Source: Neelides folsomi (Eukaryota; Arthropoda; Collembola; Neelipleona; Neelidae). Taken from it: a DNA stretch of 64,000 nucleotides. The stretch covers positions 394,858 through 458,857 of the forward strand of contig JAQGBZ010000017.1 in the NCBI GenBank assembly GCA_034687125.1, in the 5' to 3' direction. Positions 13,401 to 27,800 of the stretch are shown here, one piece after another. A model generated the notes under the pieces. That model had not been told where the DNA came from. It saw only the letters and a program-made list of their open reading frames with translations, and made no database searches. A program made the translations under genes and the position numbers. How positions within the stretch are numbered: the stretch's first letter is position 1; each line of letters starts with the position of its first letter.

Positions 13401-16400
13401 TCGGGGACATAACCAGAACCAATCCACCAACTTTCATCTCTATGTATTGGACATTATTCTCCACATGTCTATCCTTATAGAGGTATAACATAATGTACTT
13501 TTCAATAAAAAATGAATGATGTTTATAAGTATGAATACATTACAATGAGAAAACCTACATTTGTTCATTCATAAAATGACTTTAACACTCTAATGCTTTC
13601 TCTTATAAGTATAGTTTCTTTTCTTTTATATGAAAATCTTTTCCGTCTTCCGCTCCTTCCCCCAAAGAGGTAATTGAATGAATTTACTATGAAGTCTCAG
13701 AGAATCCAAGGCGGTCCCCATTTCCCTCATTACCTAACAACCATTTGCTGTGGGGTCCGGCTTCCCTACTTTCCACGTCTCATTCCGGAGAAATGGAGCA
13801 GGGGATGTCAGGAAACCCCATTAGCCACCTAATTTATTGACATGCCATGAAGACACACATGGAGGGAACGGCAAACCCAAACTAATACAATCTACCAATC
13901 CACAATTCCATCCAAGCTGAGAGAATGGGAAGATCCCCCTTTGGTATGCATAGTCCATATGATATTCGTATCAAAAGAGAGATGTGTGTGGAAGTTCTTG
14001 TTAAACTCTCAAGAACCACCGCTCTCAATCTGTCAGCCTTAAACTCCCAACCCAGGCTATTAAAACTTTTGTGGTGAATGTGTAAAGATGTATAAGAAGA
14101 TGGCGAAAGTTCATCTGTTGCTCCTCCGACATCCTCGAGGTGACTTTAAAGCTTTCTCGGAAACCGGAAAGCTCAGCTCAACCTCCCTCATTTGCATTTA
14201 CATTACATGTCCTCATTCTGACCCAGTTATCCACCCCACTTTCTCTCAATTGAGAAATTCAATATTACTCCTCCATTCATGCTTTTACAAATGAACACGC
14301 CTCACTTCCTCATTCAAAATCTGGCCTTTAGCTCAATTAAAAAAACCATGAAAAATTTATAAATGAATTCTGCAATTTTTATAGCCATCTCGTTTCAGTT
14401 TAATTAAAACTACTAGAACAATTTTTTGTAATGACCATGTCGTTGTATTATGTCTGATGCATCTTATCTATTATTACACTACACAAACAGTTGTTATCAA
14501 AATAAAACAACTTGATTACAATTCTTTATCTTGCTCAATTAGTCAACGACTCTTTAATAGCTTACAATAATGATATTATAGATTTAATGGAAGAGATGGA
14601 AAGTGAAACTTACCCACTGCTGGCGACATGGACCTTGGTGTCGGAGAAGGAGACGGGCGGGCACCTTGAGCTCCACCGCTGTCATTACTGTTGCATTCCT
14701 ATAAAAAAAGAATTAATATTATAAAGACCGAATCCTCGTAAAAATCCTAATATTTCCCATTTCCCATACAGTTTCAAAGCCTTGACCTAGACAAGAAAGA
14801 GGCAGTTATTTACTCGTATCTTCTACTGTGGCTTATCTTTCGAATCACGATTTCTAGGTCCTCTATTACATAATGAGGCTTCATCTCTGTAAAGGCTTCT
14901 TTAATCACACCCTCACTCCAGCTGGCCTCGGGCCAAGAAAAAAAGGAAAACAATGTTGGGACTCACATGCCATCCCAACTCAAGGGATCATCACCAGAAT
15001 GAATCAAACACTTCAATCACATGATCAACTCCGACCCTTTTATCAACACTCTCGATCAAGTTAATATAATTGGTCAAATTCAAAGCTCAATCATAACATA
15101 CTTGATTTGAATGTGCTCATACATAAATCATAAGTAGATCTGTTATGGTAGTAATATCGGTTGACGCTTTATAAAAAACGTAATAGCTATGCTTGACGCT
15201 GATAGACCCAATCATTTCATTGGTAAATACTACATTTGATAGAGAGATTTCCGAAACAGCTGATCCTGATGACTTTTTGAGCCGAGGAGGGGGCCTGAAG
15301 TTCAAGTGCTATCTACTTACTTCCTCCTCCTCGGGGGAATCTTCCTGTTATTTCATTCACGTCTCCTCATTGTCTACTATGTACCAATCCTCATTGTATA
15401 GATCCCATAAACGGCTCTTTCCACCCAAATTCCACAAGACCTTCAAACTTCCGAAAGGCCGCCGAACCCTCCAAGATGAACAGTCTCCCTATAGACCTAT
15501 ACTTATAAACGGAATAGAAAACAAGAGATGTTTGAATTCCGATTCTTCTTTCAACATTGAAGCTCAAATTACTCTCTTGAATAACGAGTAGACGCTCATT
15601 ACACTAAAAAGAACCCACGCGGCTCACCACAATTACGCTCGAATTCAACTAAAAATTCATGGTGGAACAACATTCTACGTCAATACACATCATTTTACAA
15701 CACAGACTTTCAATTAATAAGAAACTAAGAAGCTCTTTACCCAATGACCTCTCCTTAATGTATAAAAATTTGCATTAACTCTACCATGTATTATGAATTG
15801 GATGATCAACAAGATAGCAATTTAATGAGCCGCATAAAAAAACTCGCATAAATATAGTTGTAAGTTGTAATGTATTTATACAGCATTTTATAGGTTAGGA
15901 AATTATGTGAACTCGGCTGAACTCAAGTTTAAAGTAAACAAACTTTTCGTTTGTGTATTACATCAACTCCCTACTCCAATATACATAAATAACCCAATAT
16001 TGAATGAGAAGAACTCCCCATTGTGAAAAAAAAGTCTTTTGAGAAAGGAAATCCACCTCATTGTGAACTTCTTGGGGGTAACCTTGCATAAGGAATTGAC
16101 ATTGCTCTCACTACACTTGTCCACACCTCAAAATAATTTTACTAATGAATGAGAAAGCCCTCATTATTTATTGAATGGATTCATGAGCAGAGTTCATGGA
16201 TGGAAGGGTTTTAAAAATTGAACAATAAACCCTGGTAAGTCATTAGGGGACAAGGGGACAGAAGAGGAACGAGGGTGGAGATAAAAATGTTTCCACGTTA
16301 AAACAAAGTATTACCAATTTAACTACTTTACACTCTCTATTAGGAGAGAAAAGAAGGGTATAAAGTCTTTTTATACAAGCCCCATTAACTAGAAACCGTC

Positions 16401-19400
16401 TGTATAGGGAAAAATACAAACACGATTGTGAGGTAATCCCTATACAAAGATATGGAACCTCTTCTCACTCCCAATTTTTCCTTCAAACTTTACGAGGAAC
16501 TACTGACAATGAAAAAAAAGTATCTGGGAGTCTCTCCCATCCTCCACTCCTTTACCTCCCATACAAAAATGGGTGTTGGAAAGAGAATTAAGAACAAAGT
16601 TAAAGTTTATCATTGAGGAATTGAGGATAAAAGTTATTTCCATTCCAACTGCGTTTAGCTCAGTCAGCTCACAACAGGAGGATTCTCTGCTCGTGTGTGA
16701 AGGAACTCTCTGTGAGGAACACGGAGGAGGGAGTAAATGTGGAATTAATTAAACCATCCCTCATCTTATTATCCTTCTCTCTTGGACTAGGAGAAATTAG
16801 AGAAGGCCCTCTTTTCATATTTCTTAATTACTGCCTCAAGTCTCCCGTTTTCGTGCCTTGCACCCCCCACTACATGGGGAACTTAAGGATGGCCGAAGGA
16901 GGCGGAGAGAAGAGTCGAGATGGCGGATCTTCTATGTGGAGCCAGTAGAAAGCAGCAGCAAGCACACTCGGTCCACACCCTCAGCAATGGAAGAAGGCAG
17001 AGGAGTGCATGGGAGCCATGAAGCCTCCTTCGCTCTCTTCTGTCCCTCTTATCCAAAACTATTATAATTTTAATTCAAACTCCTTCAACAGAATAAATAA
17101 AAAAAAGAAGTGAATTAGGAGAAAAGGGAAAGGTCAGCGTCTCTCTCGCGACTCAAAAGGATGCACATATAAGGTTAATAGGGAAAAAGGCTCTACCGCT
17201 CATCCAATAAAATACATGAACATATACCTCCATAGCTTCATATCCCCTTTTCCTACTCCGATGAAGGGGAGAGAAGAGCATTAGATATATGGGGAGTAAA
17301 ACTTCTGCGAAACACACACAACTCTTTCCCTTATATGTATTTTGAGCCCTACTATTATTTGTTACGCAATCCGGCCATCACATCTACTACCCAAGAGCAT
17401 AAAGGCTTGCGCGCTCCCTGGTTTGACAACTTTCCTAATTTTATCTCATCATTTTATTTCTCACCAATGATTTTTCTTTTTTACAATAATATGGGGAAGG
17501 AAAAGTTACACCACCAGAGATAATTAATTTAATAAGATTTAGAGAAGAAAAATTATAGAAGATAAAAGTGTTATAGATAGATAATATTCAAAATGAGTAT
17601 TATCTATCTATAAATGTAACGTCTTTACATAGTGTATATTTATATAGGTATTAGTATATTTATAAAAGATACTTAATAATTTCAACTTATATTCTCTTTT
17701 ATAAACTAAATGTAACGCAAAATACTTTTAATTTACCCATCAAAATAAAAAAATCGTCAAACAAGAGAGCGCGCAAACCTTTATGCTCTTGGGTAGTATA
17801 TACCATTATATACAGAATGATACTTTTCTCTTTCTCTCTCCCACACGGATATTTTCCCCCTTCTAAACATAGAGCCGAGCCGCTCTGAGAAAGTCATTAC
17901 GGTCCATAACGACCTCACCGTTTTATCTTCAGATCCCAAGAGATAATTTCTTCGAAACGAGTCGTATTATTAATGATAATGAGATTCAGTTGAATAAGAA
18001 TAAGAGAAGCCTCTTCGTACATTACAAAGAAACAAATATTGCCTAAAAGAATCAATTCCCTTTTCAACTCCTTATTTCTTATGTAAACTTGAATTAATCA
18101 AACTAAATCTAAATTCAATTTGTCCTCCTAATCAATTGATAAAAATTTTGTACAATTCCATTATTAATTTTCAAGACTTTTCCCTTCTCATACGGCGTAG
18201 AATAGTATACGTAGTAGAAGTAACCAGTTGAAGAGAGGTATATAAAATACATAGAGAGAAGAGCAAACGTGAGTCTTTCGCAGACCTGACATCATAAGCC
18301 CATGACGTGAAGGAGCAGACAATGGGTAGAGGAGAGAAGAGAGAGGGGAGTAAAAAAGCTGAGCTTTTATGGAGCCAGCCTATGGAGGTGGTTCTTGGGA
18401 GAAAAGCCTCATCATGAAGGGAATGGGTGAGTCTGTTGGAATGGTGGAAGGCAGAGTCCATGCAATCTTCATGTCCCTATGCCCCACGTATATCGACCCA
18501 CAGCGGCAAAAAGGAGGATGGAGTCCCGGGCGAACCTCCTCGATCAGCCATCGAGGCTCGAAAGGACGAGGTAGAACTCACTTTGCCTCCCTCTTGCATT
18601 TACCACCAGCCGCCAAACTACCACGACCCGTTCCCCTTCTTTACAACACCCTTCTCCCTCCATCTTCCCGCCCCAACTACGACCCGGACCCGCCGTCGAC
18701 CTAAAATGACGTCACGCGGCTGGCCTACCCGATCAACCGACTTCTCAGCACAGCCATTGCCATCCTCTCCATCCGGAGACCTGAGCCGAAGAGAGTGGAG
18801 CACACACATACATACTACACTTACACACACACACACACACACCAACAAGGTTTAAAGGAATCGACTCAACCGGAGCTCCCTTCGCTACAACCTCCCATAC
18901 CTATGACACCAACAACACCTTCAGTCAAAATCTACTCTCGACGCTCTTCCAATCAATATATGATATAAATGATCAAAAGTAATCAACTTAATCCCGCCAG
19001 CCTAGCCGCAATAAACTCTTTGCTCTCAACCTCTTTCAACACTTCCTCTTTCCGCCCACTCAACCCGTCCAGACTCTTCATGGCTTTTGTGGCATCCTGT
19101 CAAGGAACCGTCACTTTTTGGAATTTCAAAAATGGGAAGCCCAAAATTTCCAATTATAGACAAAATATAAATGACGTTTCGCACTAGAAACGGATGAAAC
19201 ATGACTCGCCTCTGACATTGATATTTATATAATTTATAACTTGGCATTAAGTAACAATTCCGCCGAGACTTATGAGGCCTTTTAGTCAGAGTAGGAAAAT
19301 GTAAAAAGCAATAGTAGAGACACTCGAGGCTCGAGAGTGTTCTCGATATATACCCAACTGACAATGAAATTAATAATAAACGAACTACATACCCCTGACT

Positions 19401-22400
19401 CCGGATAAGCGTTGCTATTTGAGTTGGAATTGGAAGGAGAGGAGCCTTGTGGTCTGTGGGATGGGGAGCTCGAGTTGTTGGTTCCTTGTGGTGGAGGCAG
19501 TTGAGGTTGGGCCGAAGACCTGGAAGCTGAGGGCGACGGCGGGTTCGGACCTCCACTCTGATGGTTCATTTGATGATGGTGTTGTTGTTGAACGAGGGAA
19601 GGTGAAGGCGGCGGCGGCGGAGTCGACTTCGGCGGCTGTCCCTCTCCACTGGACGAGGAGTTTGAAGGCGGCGGAAGGCCCGGAGACTCGCTCCCAACTC
19701 CGCCCTAAACATAACACAAAAATTGAATTAAATAGGAACATGTTGGAAAAACCTCTCTTGGCACGCACTTTCGCCAGAGATCAATTAGCGAGACAATGAG
19801 CCCCAATGAGGAAAGTATTGGTGGAGACCATAAGGAGCCTTGACCTACCATTCTTCAAACATACCATAATAATCGCCACTTCATTCCGGATTCACTTCAA
19901 AAAAAGAATTTGTAATTGAATCCATCCCCCACGCATTTCTTTATTATCTCCATATGGGCTAAAATGGATCACCCTCAATGACCATTTAACTAGGTATTTA
20001 ACTTGTTAGACATTAAATTGTTAGTGATATAATGTATATCTACGTTTTAACGTAACGTAGATGTAAGTAAATATACAATTAATTTATCTGTCAATACATA
20101 TTGTTAGTATATAAACCAAGCTTTACATCCATTTATGTAATTACAAATTCTTCTATTACATTTAGACTCAATTTACGGTATCACGTAATTTGAATAACAC
20201 TAAAATCATCATTGTTTCATTTAAAATCATCAAAGTGTAACGATCCACTCAAACAGTACAAATAATTCATTGAATTAAATTAAATACTGGAGAAGCATGG
20301 GGTGTATACCCAATGTAAACACAAGTGAATGAAATATTAATGTAGAAAGTGAAACAGAACAAACGGGATTTCATCGTGTCTTATCAGTTCCTCTGAAATT
20401 AAAGGTTAACATCAAGGACGTTCGAGACTCAACTCGGTCAATGAATTTGAGATTCAGAAGTTGGAGCATGAGAGAAGTCTCTACGGAGTTGGTCGTAGTA
20501 AAAAGGTCGGGAGGACCCCGCAGTGTTCTCTTGGATGACCATCTCACATAGGTCGCGTTTATTGGGGAGTAGTGTAAAGATAAAGCCTCACGTCAACGAT
20601 CCAGAGATAAAGAACACTGTTTCTGGTATATATGTATATGAACCCCCAACTATAGGGTTTGATCGTCTCTCAAATGAAGGACATAAATAGGGACCCCTAT
20701 TACTTTACTTATATGGGTCTAAATGCAATGTGCCTTCCTGCTTCCCGCATATCCTCCACTTAAATTATATCCCTATAATCTCCCGTTCCTATACGACCTT
20801 AACTATTATGTTACTTATCCCTCCTGAACTTCAACTCTCGGTTTCATTTGTGAGAGAGAGGACAGGAAGGAGCACACACTTTCTCAATGAAATGGACCAG
20901 TCCATTATGCCAATAGTTTAGGGTTGCCTTCGGATACAACCTTCTTCCCGCCTCCATAACCAATCCAACCCACGCATATAAAAAAGAGAAAAGATAGAAA
21001 ATTTTGGACTCTTTCTCCACCTCGACTCTTCTTAAAGAGTTTTTACAATCAGACACTCTTCAATTTCGTTCCACCCACCAGCTAAATCTAGATTCAGCCC
21101 AACTTCTTTAAAAAGTTTGAGACGGAGACGGAAATTCCCTCCCTTCCGAAATAAGAAAGGAGAGGAAGTACGGGGAAATGAGTCCAAAATCAGGCCTAGC
21201 ATTTAAATATACACTTGAGTGAGAGAAAAAGAGAGAGAGAGAATGTGTAAAAGGATCGTGTTTGGGTGAGATAGGATGAGGCAATGTCAAGTGTCGCATT
21301 TAATTCTTTCCTCAGAGGATCCTTGAACTTCAAACGAAGAAAGTTGTGAGAAATTCGGGTATAATTAATCTTTGGAGTCTTTCATTCATCCGAGTGAGTT
21401 GTAGAGTAGTAGGCCACGTTCGACCCTCACTCAATCTAACACATATACTCGTATATAATGATGGAGAAAGAGGGAAGTTTAGATATATAAAAAGGCTGTG
21501 GTTCGAATTTGTACTCTGGAGGAGTATAATGGGACCCATTGGCATGCACTCCCAACTACGGAATGCCTCAACAACCGGAAATTTTCCTTTGAGATCTTCA
21601 ACACCCAGCCTCCCCTCATCAAATCAGTCTGCCAGCCTCAACGAAAGCAAAGACAAGTGAACCAAAATACACACACACACACACTCACACTCAACATAAT
21701 TGCCTCACAATTTATCTAGAAAAGAGCCCCAAGTTTTTTTCACTCAACCTAGGTTAGTCCCTGACTCCAAAGACACAACGACAAGTCTCGCACTTCAACA
21801 TTATGTGTGTACAAATGTCCTACTTTTCACTTTGCTTATCAGTCACTTCAACACACGATGAAATGATTAAAACCACTGCATAAATAAACGTAAACTCATT
21901 TCAAACTATTTGTATGATATTTAAATGAACAACAACAAAATCCGAAAGTGCATTCACGTTTAATTATGCAATGCATAAGCTGAGCATTGAGCTGAATAGT
22001 CAAGTTTATCTCCGACCATGTATTGGAATACAATGCATTGCCATTCAGTGATCTGTACATAAGTTGTATGTGTGTATTTTTACTATATACTAAAAGACTG
22101 AGTTTATTCTAGCTAAAGAAGTTCGGAAGAAAGAATGAAAAAAAGGGGCTTCCGTACATAAAAACTCTTCGCGTAGGAATAAACGATTACCTTATCTTCC
22201 CATTCACGGACATTTTTTCTTTAGAAAAAAATCCGGCTGATATAAGTCCGGAACCTACCGCAATTCTCCAATCTTCAGCTCTGTCCTGTCATGATGATTC
22301 ATATTCATGACGGCGACCCAGAGGTAAAGATTTTTTATGAAACCCGTCCCTGCCCTCCTCATTAAACGCTATTTTACTTATAATCCGTGTGAGGAACCGG

Positions 22401-24781
22401 AATCTCGGCAGGCCTCCTAATTTCCACCAAAAACCCCCACGTGCTCAATGGGACTCATCGTCAATGAGTTCTTTGGTGAGGAAAGGATACTCGTTCTTAC
22501 CGGAGGATAATGAGAAGGGGGTTGTTGGTTTGAAGGCGGAGGAGGTCCAGGCGGGTAGTGGGCCTGATTCTCCCCAGGTCGGGGCGGAGGGAGGTTCGGG
22601 GGGTACGGCCGTTGTTGTTGTTGTTGAGCATGAGGCGGCTGCGAAGGCGGGGGAGGATAATGGGGTGACTGAGGAGCAGGCGGAGGAAATTGTTGATGTT
22701 GCCCTGGCGGGGGCGGACCTCCTCCAGCGTGATGCGGACTGTAATATTGCCCAGGTCCCGATGGTGGCGGCGGCGGTCCAGGCGGCCCCCTTCCGGGTCC
22801 TGGCGGAGCACCCTACAAGAAAACAAAAATGTCAACTTTCATTCTATCGACTTACTCAAATTGAGGATTTGAGTTCTTGAAATTAGAAATTACAATGAGT
22901 CAATTAGCGGAGGAAGGGAAAAGGAAATGGTCGTCTTGCATAATACATGAACCCTTCCTCCAATTCTCCCAAAAGTACGAGATGATATATGAGGTTAGGG
23001 AAGGAGGAAGATGGGGAGGCGCTCTGAAAATTATGGCTCAGAGCGGCTCATAACTGGGAGGTGATCATCGGTGCGTACGTTCGCCAAATTCCCTATATTT
23101 CCCCCCATTTTTTGATCTACAGCTCGGAATTCGTTAAAGATTTCCGACTCCAATTTCCGCCCACTGCCAATTCGGGAAAATATATAACATGTTTTTCAAT
23201 TTTCTTCTTCTGAATTAAATTGAATGCCGTATGGGTAAAACAAATATACATGTAGACTCGACGTGATCACGAGGCGTGAGTCGTGGTGCTTCAGACGTGA
23301 CTGCAATATCCCATGGCATTGGCAAAGAAGAATTTGAATTTGACCCCATGTGCTTTTATTGAATTGCTTGAATTTGGTTATGAGGGGAGGTAGAGAATGG
23401 AGAGAGTCAGTGGGTAATTCAGAAAGACCCGGCATTCGGGAAAGACGAGTAAGACGACCCAACCACTCCATCTCAGAATGGAGGAAGATAAAAGAGAAAA
23501 GTTTTTCGAGGAGAAAACCCTATGCAATTCCAATTCGCATTCATGAAACCCTGACATTGACCTTCTTTCCTCTCTATCTCATTCAGTAACAAATACAAGA
23601 TCTCACTATATAGCCAACTTCACACACTCGTAAATTCCACATCCATTTACTATTCCCGCACTTCCATATTCTCATTTTTTACCCTTGATCACAAATAGCT
23701 CAAAAGGGGCTTTTATATAAAACTTTACATCGGTCTGAATTCCTCATTCACTAATACTAGTCAGAGAATGTAAATTAAATGAACCACTGAATACGCGGGT
23801 TAGAATTTATAATCATCGAGCCTTAAATGGGTTAAATAATTAATTAATTTGCAAATGCATTATACATACGTTAGACTATTGTATATTAATTCCGTTTTAG
23901 AGCCGTGATAAAAAGTGATTGTTATAGTTTTGAACCATTCTATCTTGAGTACTTTTCTCCACATATGGCTTCTTATAAAACGAAAAGGTAATTAGACTGC
24001 ATATATCTACATAATAGAGCCAAATACTCCCGGTATATAAAATAGATAGGTAGTTACAATAGTTGAGCAATGCATTTCGTATCTTAAGTAGTCTCAGACT
24101 GACAGACATATACACATCTCGGTATCCGCTCATTCTCATTCAAGACGATTCTCACATCCGGTACACTTTGCCAATAGACATTTAGACTCAAGTTCAGCTC
24201 CAAACTTCCAAAGACACACATTTTATTCGAAGATTCAGATCCAGAATAATGAACTTACATCGTCGATATAAGGCATATTATCTTGATTAAAACCCGACTT
24301 TGAATTTCAATTATTTCCACTTCGTTGTCTATAGAGGAAAAAGGAGGAATGGCAAAGGTACAGAAATGGACGTTATCTTTAAAGGGAGCCATTAGTCCTC
24401 CAGACCAGCTCTTCTATAAAAGATAAACCTTTTGTTTCTATTTACTATCAAATCGGACGCGGAGGAACGAAGGAAGTGAAAGAGAGGAAGGAGTCGAAGA
24501 AGAAGGGAGCCTTAAATGGAATCCAATTGGAAGCGGAGGCTATAAATATGAAATGGGGTATTGATTCACCTTTGCTCAAACTGCTTCCCCATATCCTCCT
24601 CCTCATTACTTGGGAGAACATCCCAGTTTTCCCAATAATATCACATCAATTCCACTTTCTCCCAAGAATTCTCAACAAAGTTATTAGGGCATCCTGTTCG
24701 GAGACTCGGGAGCTCTTATTCAATAAAACACACACACACTCTCTATCCTCCTTCCATCCGGCGGTAGAGAAAATTGAGAAA

Positions 24782-24816
<35 letters not shown>

Positions 24817-27800
24817 GTTAGGAAATTCTGAAACTTTCCTTCTTAGACACAACTTCCTATTTACTCCATTTACATTTCCACTCCACTTCATAACTTATTT
24901 ACACCTCCGATTTATCTTTCGCCTTTTTCTGAATGCAATTATTGATACATTTATAAAAATTCATTTTGCAACATTTAATAAACATAGTGAATTAAAAGTT
25001 AGGGACTGAAAATGAAATTTTAACAACATTTATAATCTTAATTAATACAATCGTAAAATCGTAATAAAGGAAAATTGTTTATTATACAATTAATTGAATC
25101 ATTCCTTTCCTCGTAGCATTAACCTCATTTAAAATAATTTTGTATTTAAATGTTCTGAATTTTATGCGAATTTGATTTGAAAATAAATAATTTATTCCGA
25201 ATTCAAGATACCGAAAGAGAAAGCCCATAGGGATTGAATAATGACTTACAAATTCTATAATGAAGAATATGTTACATAAAAGGCATACAAATATTGAATA
25301 AATATTAAATAATAATACAATTTGACATTATAACTCATTTAATAATTGAGGTTTGAAATCAAAATGCTTGGCTATACGAATATTGAACAATATCAAAACT
25401 TGTTTGACTCATTCATGAAAAAGAAGTTTGTAAATACATAGTAAAAAAAGAAATTGACCACAAACAAGCACAAGCTCAAATATTTCTCCTAATACAAGAT
25501 TTGATCCCAAGTAAGGGAAAAGGTAATATTGGAAGTCAAAAGGATACATAATGTGACAGGTGAGGGGAATTTAATTTTTAGTAATGAGCCACAGTTTGAT
25601 CCATCTCTCAGATCCCTTCCTGGAATATACGGTAGAAGAGAGGAAGTCTGCAGAGAGCTGTCAAACTCAGGCGCTGACTCAGGAGTTAGGACTCTAGAAG
25701 GCAAAATTGGAGCTCTGGTGTAATTTGTAATTATTTCTCTCAACTCCTTTTCTCCCGTCCATCCAACTACATATTTCCAATGAAATTATACAATGAGAGA
25801 GAGACGAGTCGCTAATTGGCAATGGAATTACAATTTATTACAATTAATATCATCCATCTATTTCAATTTCCATGAGTGAGCCAGTGAGGCATGGAAAGAG
25901 CCAGTCGGGCGCAGTGGATTGTGAATTATTAACTGCCCGAGAAATATTCGGGAGAGATGCTTCCTCGACAAAGCCTCTCCGGCAAATGATGTGAGACCCG
26001 AGGCTCCTTGACTATTTTCCCTAACCCGACTAGGGTGAAACAGCAAATTCCCATTACCTTCCTCTGTGTAAGCATGTCAGTATGAGAATGAGCCGAACTA
26101 CGGCGATTCCTCCCTCACAAAACATCCGCCTTTCATTTTGGCCCCGAGCCAGGGAAAACATTCGGACTCACTGCCTGCCTCAACCTCTGTTGAAGACAAC
26201 CATCGGCGGAATCCGCCGCCAAGACCTTTATTTTCTAATTAAAAAATACGATGCATCCCCGCCGAGGCTCCTTTATTCAATGTGAAGAATGGATAAGGGA
26301 AAAAGAGACTCGTATCATCCGAGTGAAGCTCAGCATAGTAAAAAGAGGGAAAAGATAGGGAGCCAGAATAGGAAAATATTCTGGGCAGAGGGAGAGAACT
26401 GAGAGAAGTACGTGTATCGATCCTAGCTCAGCTCGTGAAATAAACCCGAGGAGAAGGGAGCAAAGGGAGGGAGAGAGAGAGGAAACCCGGGTAGTCGGGG
26501 ATAGAGGAGAAAATGGATGGTTGGAAACTCGAGACAAGCCCGAACCAAACTTCAAGTTTCTCATCCACCTCGGTGGAAACGTTGGCTCTCACATTATCCA
26601 ACGCCTACTCTCCATCCTCTTCGTCACCGGGAAGTTTAGCCAGAAGAGTTATCCAACTTCTACCCTCTCCCTTCCAAATTCCCAAGAATCACGACCCATG
26701 GTCAACAAAAGCCCCCTTCCCCAGGTTACCCAGACAGCCCAGTCTCCTCCAACGTCCAAGTTATTGAATGATCAAAATTCATGAAGATTGATTCTCAATG
26801 AGCTTTTACCCCAATCAACCCACTACTTATCAAATGAAACAAAATGAGGTCTACGATTGGGAAGGTGGGTTTGTATGAATTGAAGCTCTCGTTCCCTCCC
26901 TCAGCACGGGAACTCCAAATAGGGTGGAATGGTGAATGGGAATTAGAGTAGAGATGAGGATCGGGAGAGAAAGAAATCGGGTCAACATGGGACTTACTTT
27001 TGGAGTAAAGGGGAACTTCGGCATTTCAGCAAATCGGGTAAGGCGGATGAAAGAGGGGCTCGATAAATTGCCTTCTAGAGAGCCGGCAATCTTCCACGTG
27101 GAACTTTTCCTTTATGCCCTGCATACCATTAGAAGTCACTCCAACTTCATATCTCTCCATCGGAGGTGTCAACAAAGCCCGGCACTTCTCTTCTATCTAC
27201 TCACATGCTAACGGGAGAAAAGGACTCTACAATTGAAGCCCCATTTATTATTACCTACCTCTCGGCCAACACGTTTTAAAGGTTTCTATCTTCTACATAT
27301 CGTATTGCTTTGACTCATACTCTACATATAACTATCCCTATTTGACGATTCCTCCTTCATTAAATTTATTGAGCCTCTATATATGTGTAAGCCCTCCAGC
27401 TCTCAATTTATTATTTAATACAAGGAAACTTACACAAGCTCCCTTTTATTTACTCTTCCCCATCTCCATTCCCATTCCACTCATTGTGAAAGTCATAATG
27501 TCAACGACAATGTTCCAGATCCATAAAAACTTTGAGTCCCATTTTCAAAAAAATGAGTCTGTCAATAGGGAGACCTTTAAAAGGTCACACGCTGACTTCC
27601 ACTCCCAATTTACAATCAACGTAAGAAAAGAAGGAAGCATTAAGAATCAAAAGTGGACCCGGCATTACGAACATAATATATAAAATATGTACAAGGTTTT
27701 TATATAAACCTGGATCCATATTATATCTTGTTAAAGCTTCTCGTGAAAACAAGGGAAATGATCGTAAGTTGTATTTATATCTGTCATGAAGGAACGTGCG

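Larger units (their letters stand above)
14699..19392 (-). other. osa intron 4, 4.7 kb, carrying a MITE-like element and GC-richer islands
   Basis: Lies between coding exons 5 and 4. It contains the inverted-repeat element at 17387-17796 and two GC-richer blocks (about 16,640-17,060 and 18,280-18,800), the second ending in an AC microsatellite. Open frames in these blocks occur on both strands without recognisable protein features, so I do not call genes. Confidence 0.6.

Noticed and set aside
15193..15591. 132-codon plus-strand frame in an osa intron
   Set aside because: No recognisable motif, signal peptide or flanking splice signals; length is compatible with chance.
22389..22880. 163-codon plus-strand frame
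   Set aside because: Antisense shadow of osa exon 3, whose true frame has no internal ATG and therefore looks empty in simple frame scans.
24476..25009. 177-codon plus-strand frame
   Set aside because: Held open by a GA microsatellite (KERERDRERERER-type translation) and AT-rich sequence; no domain.
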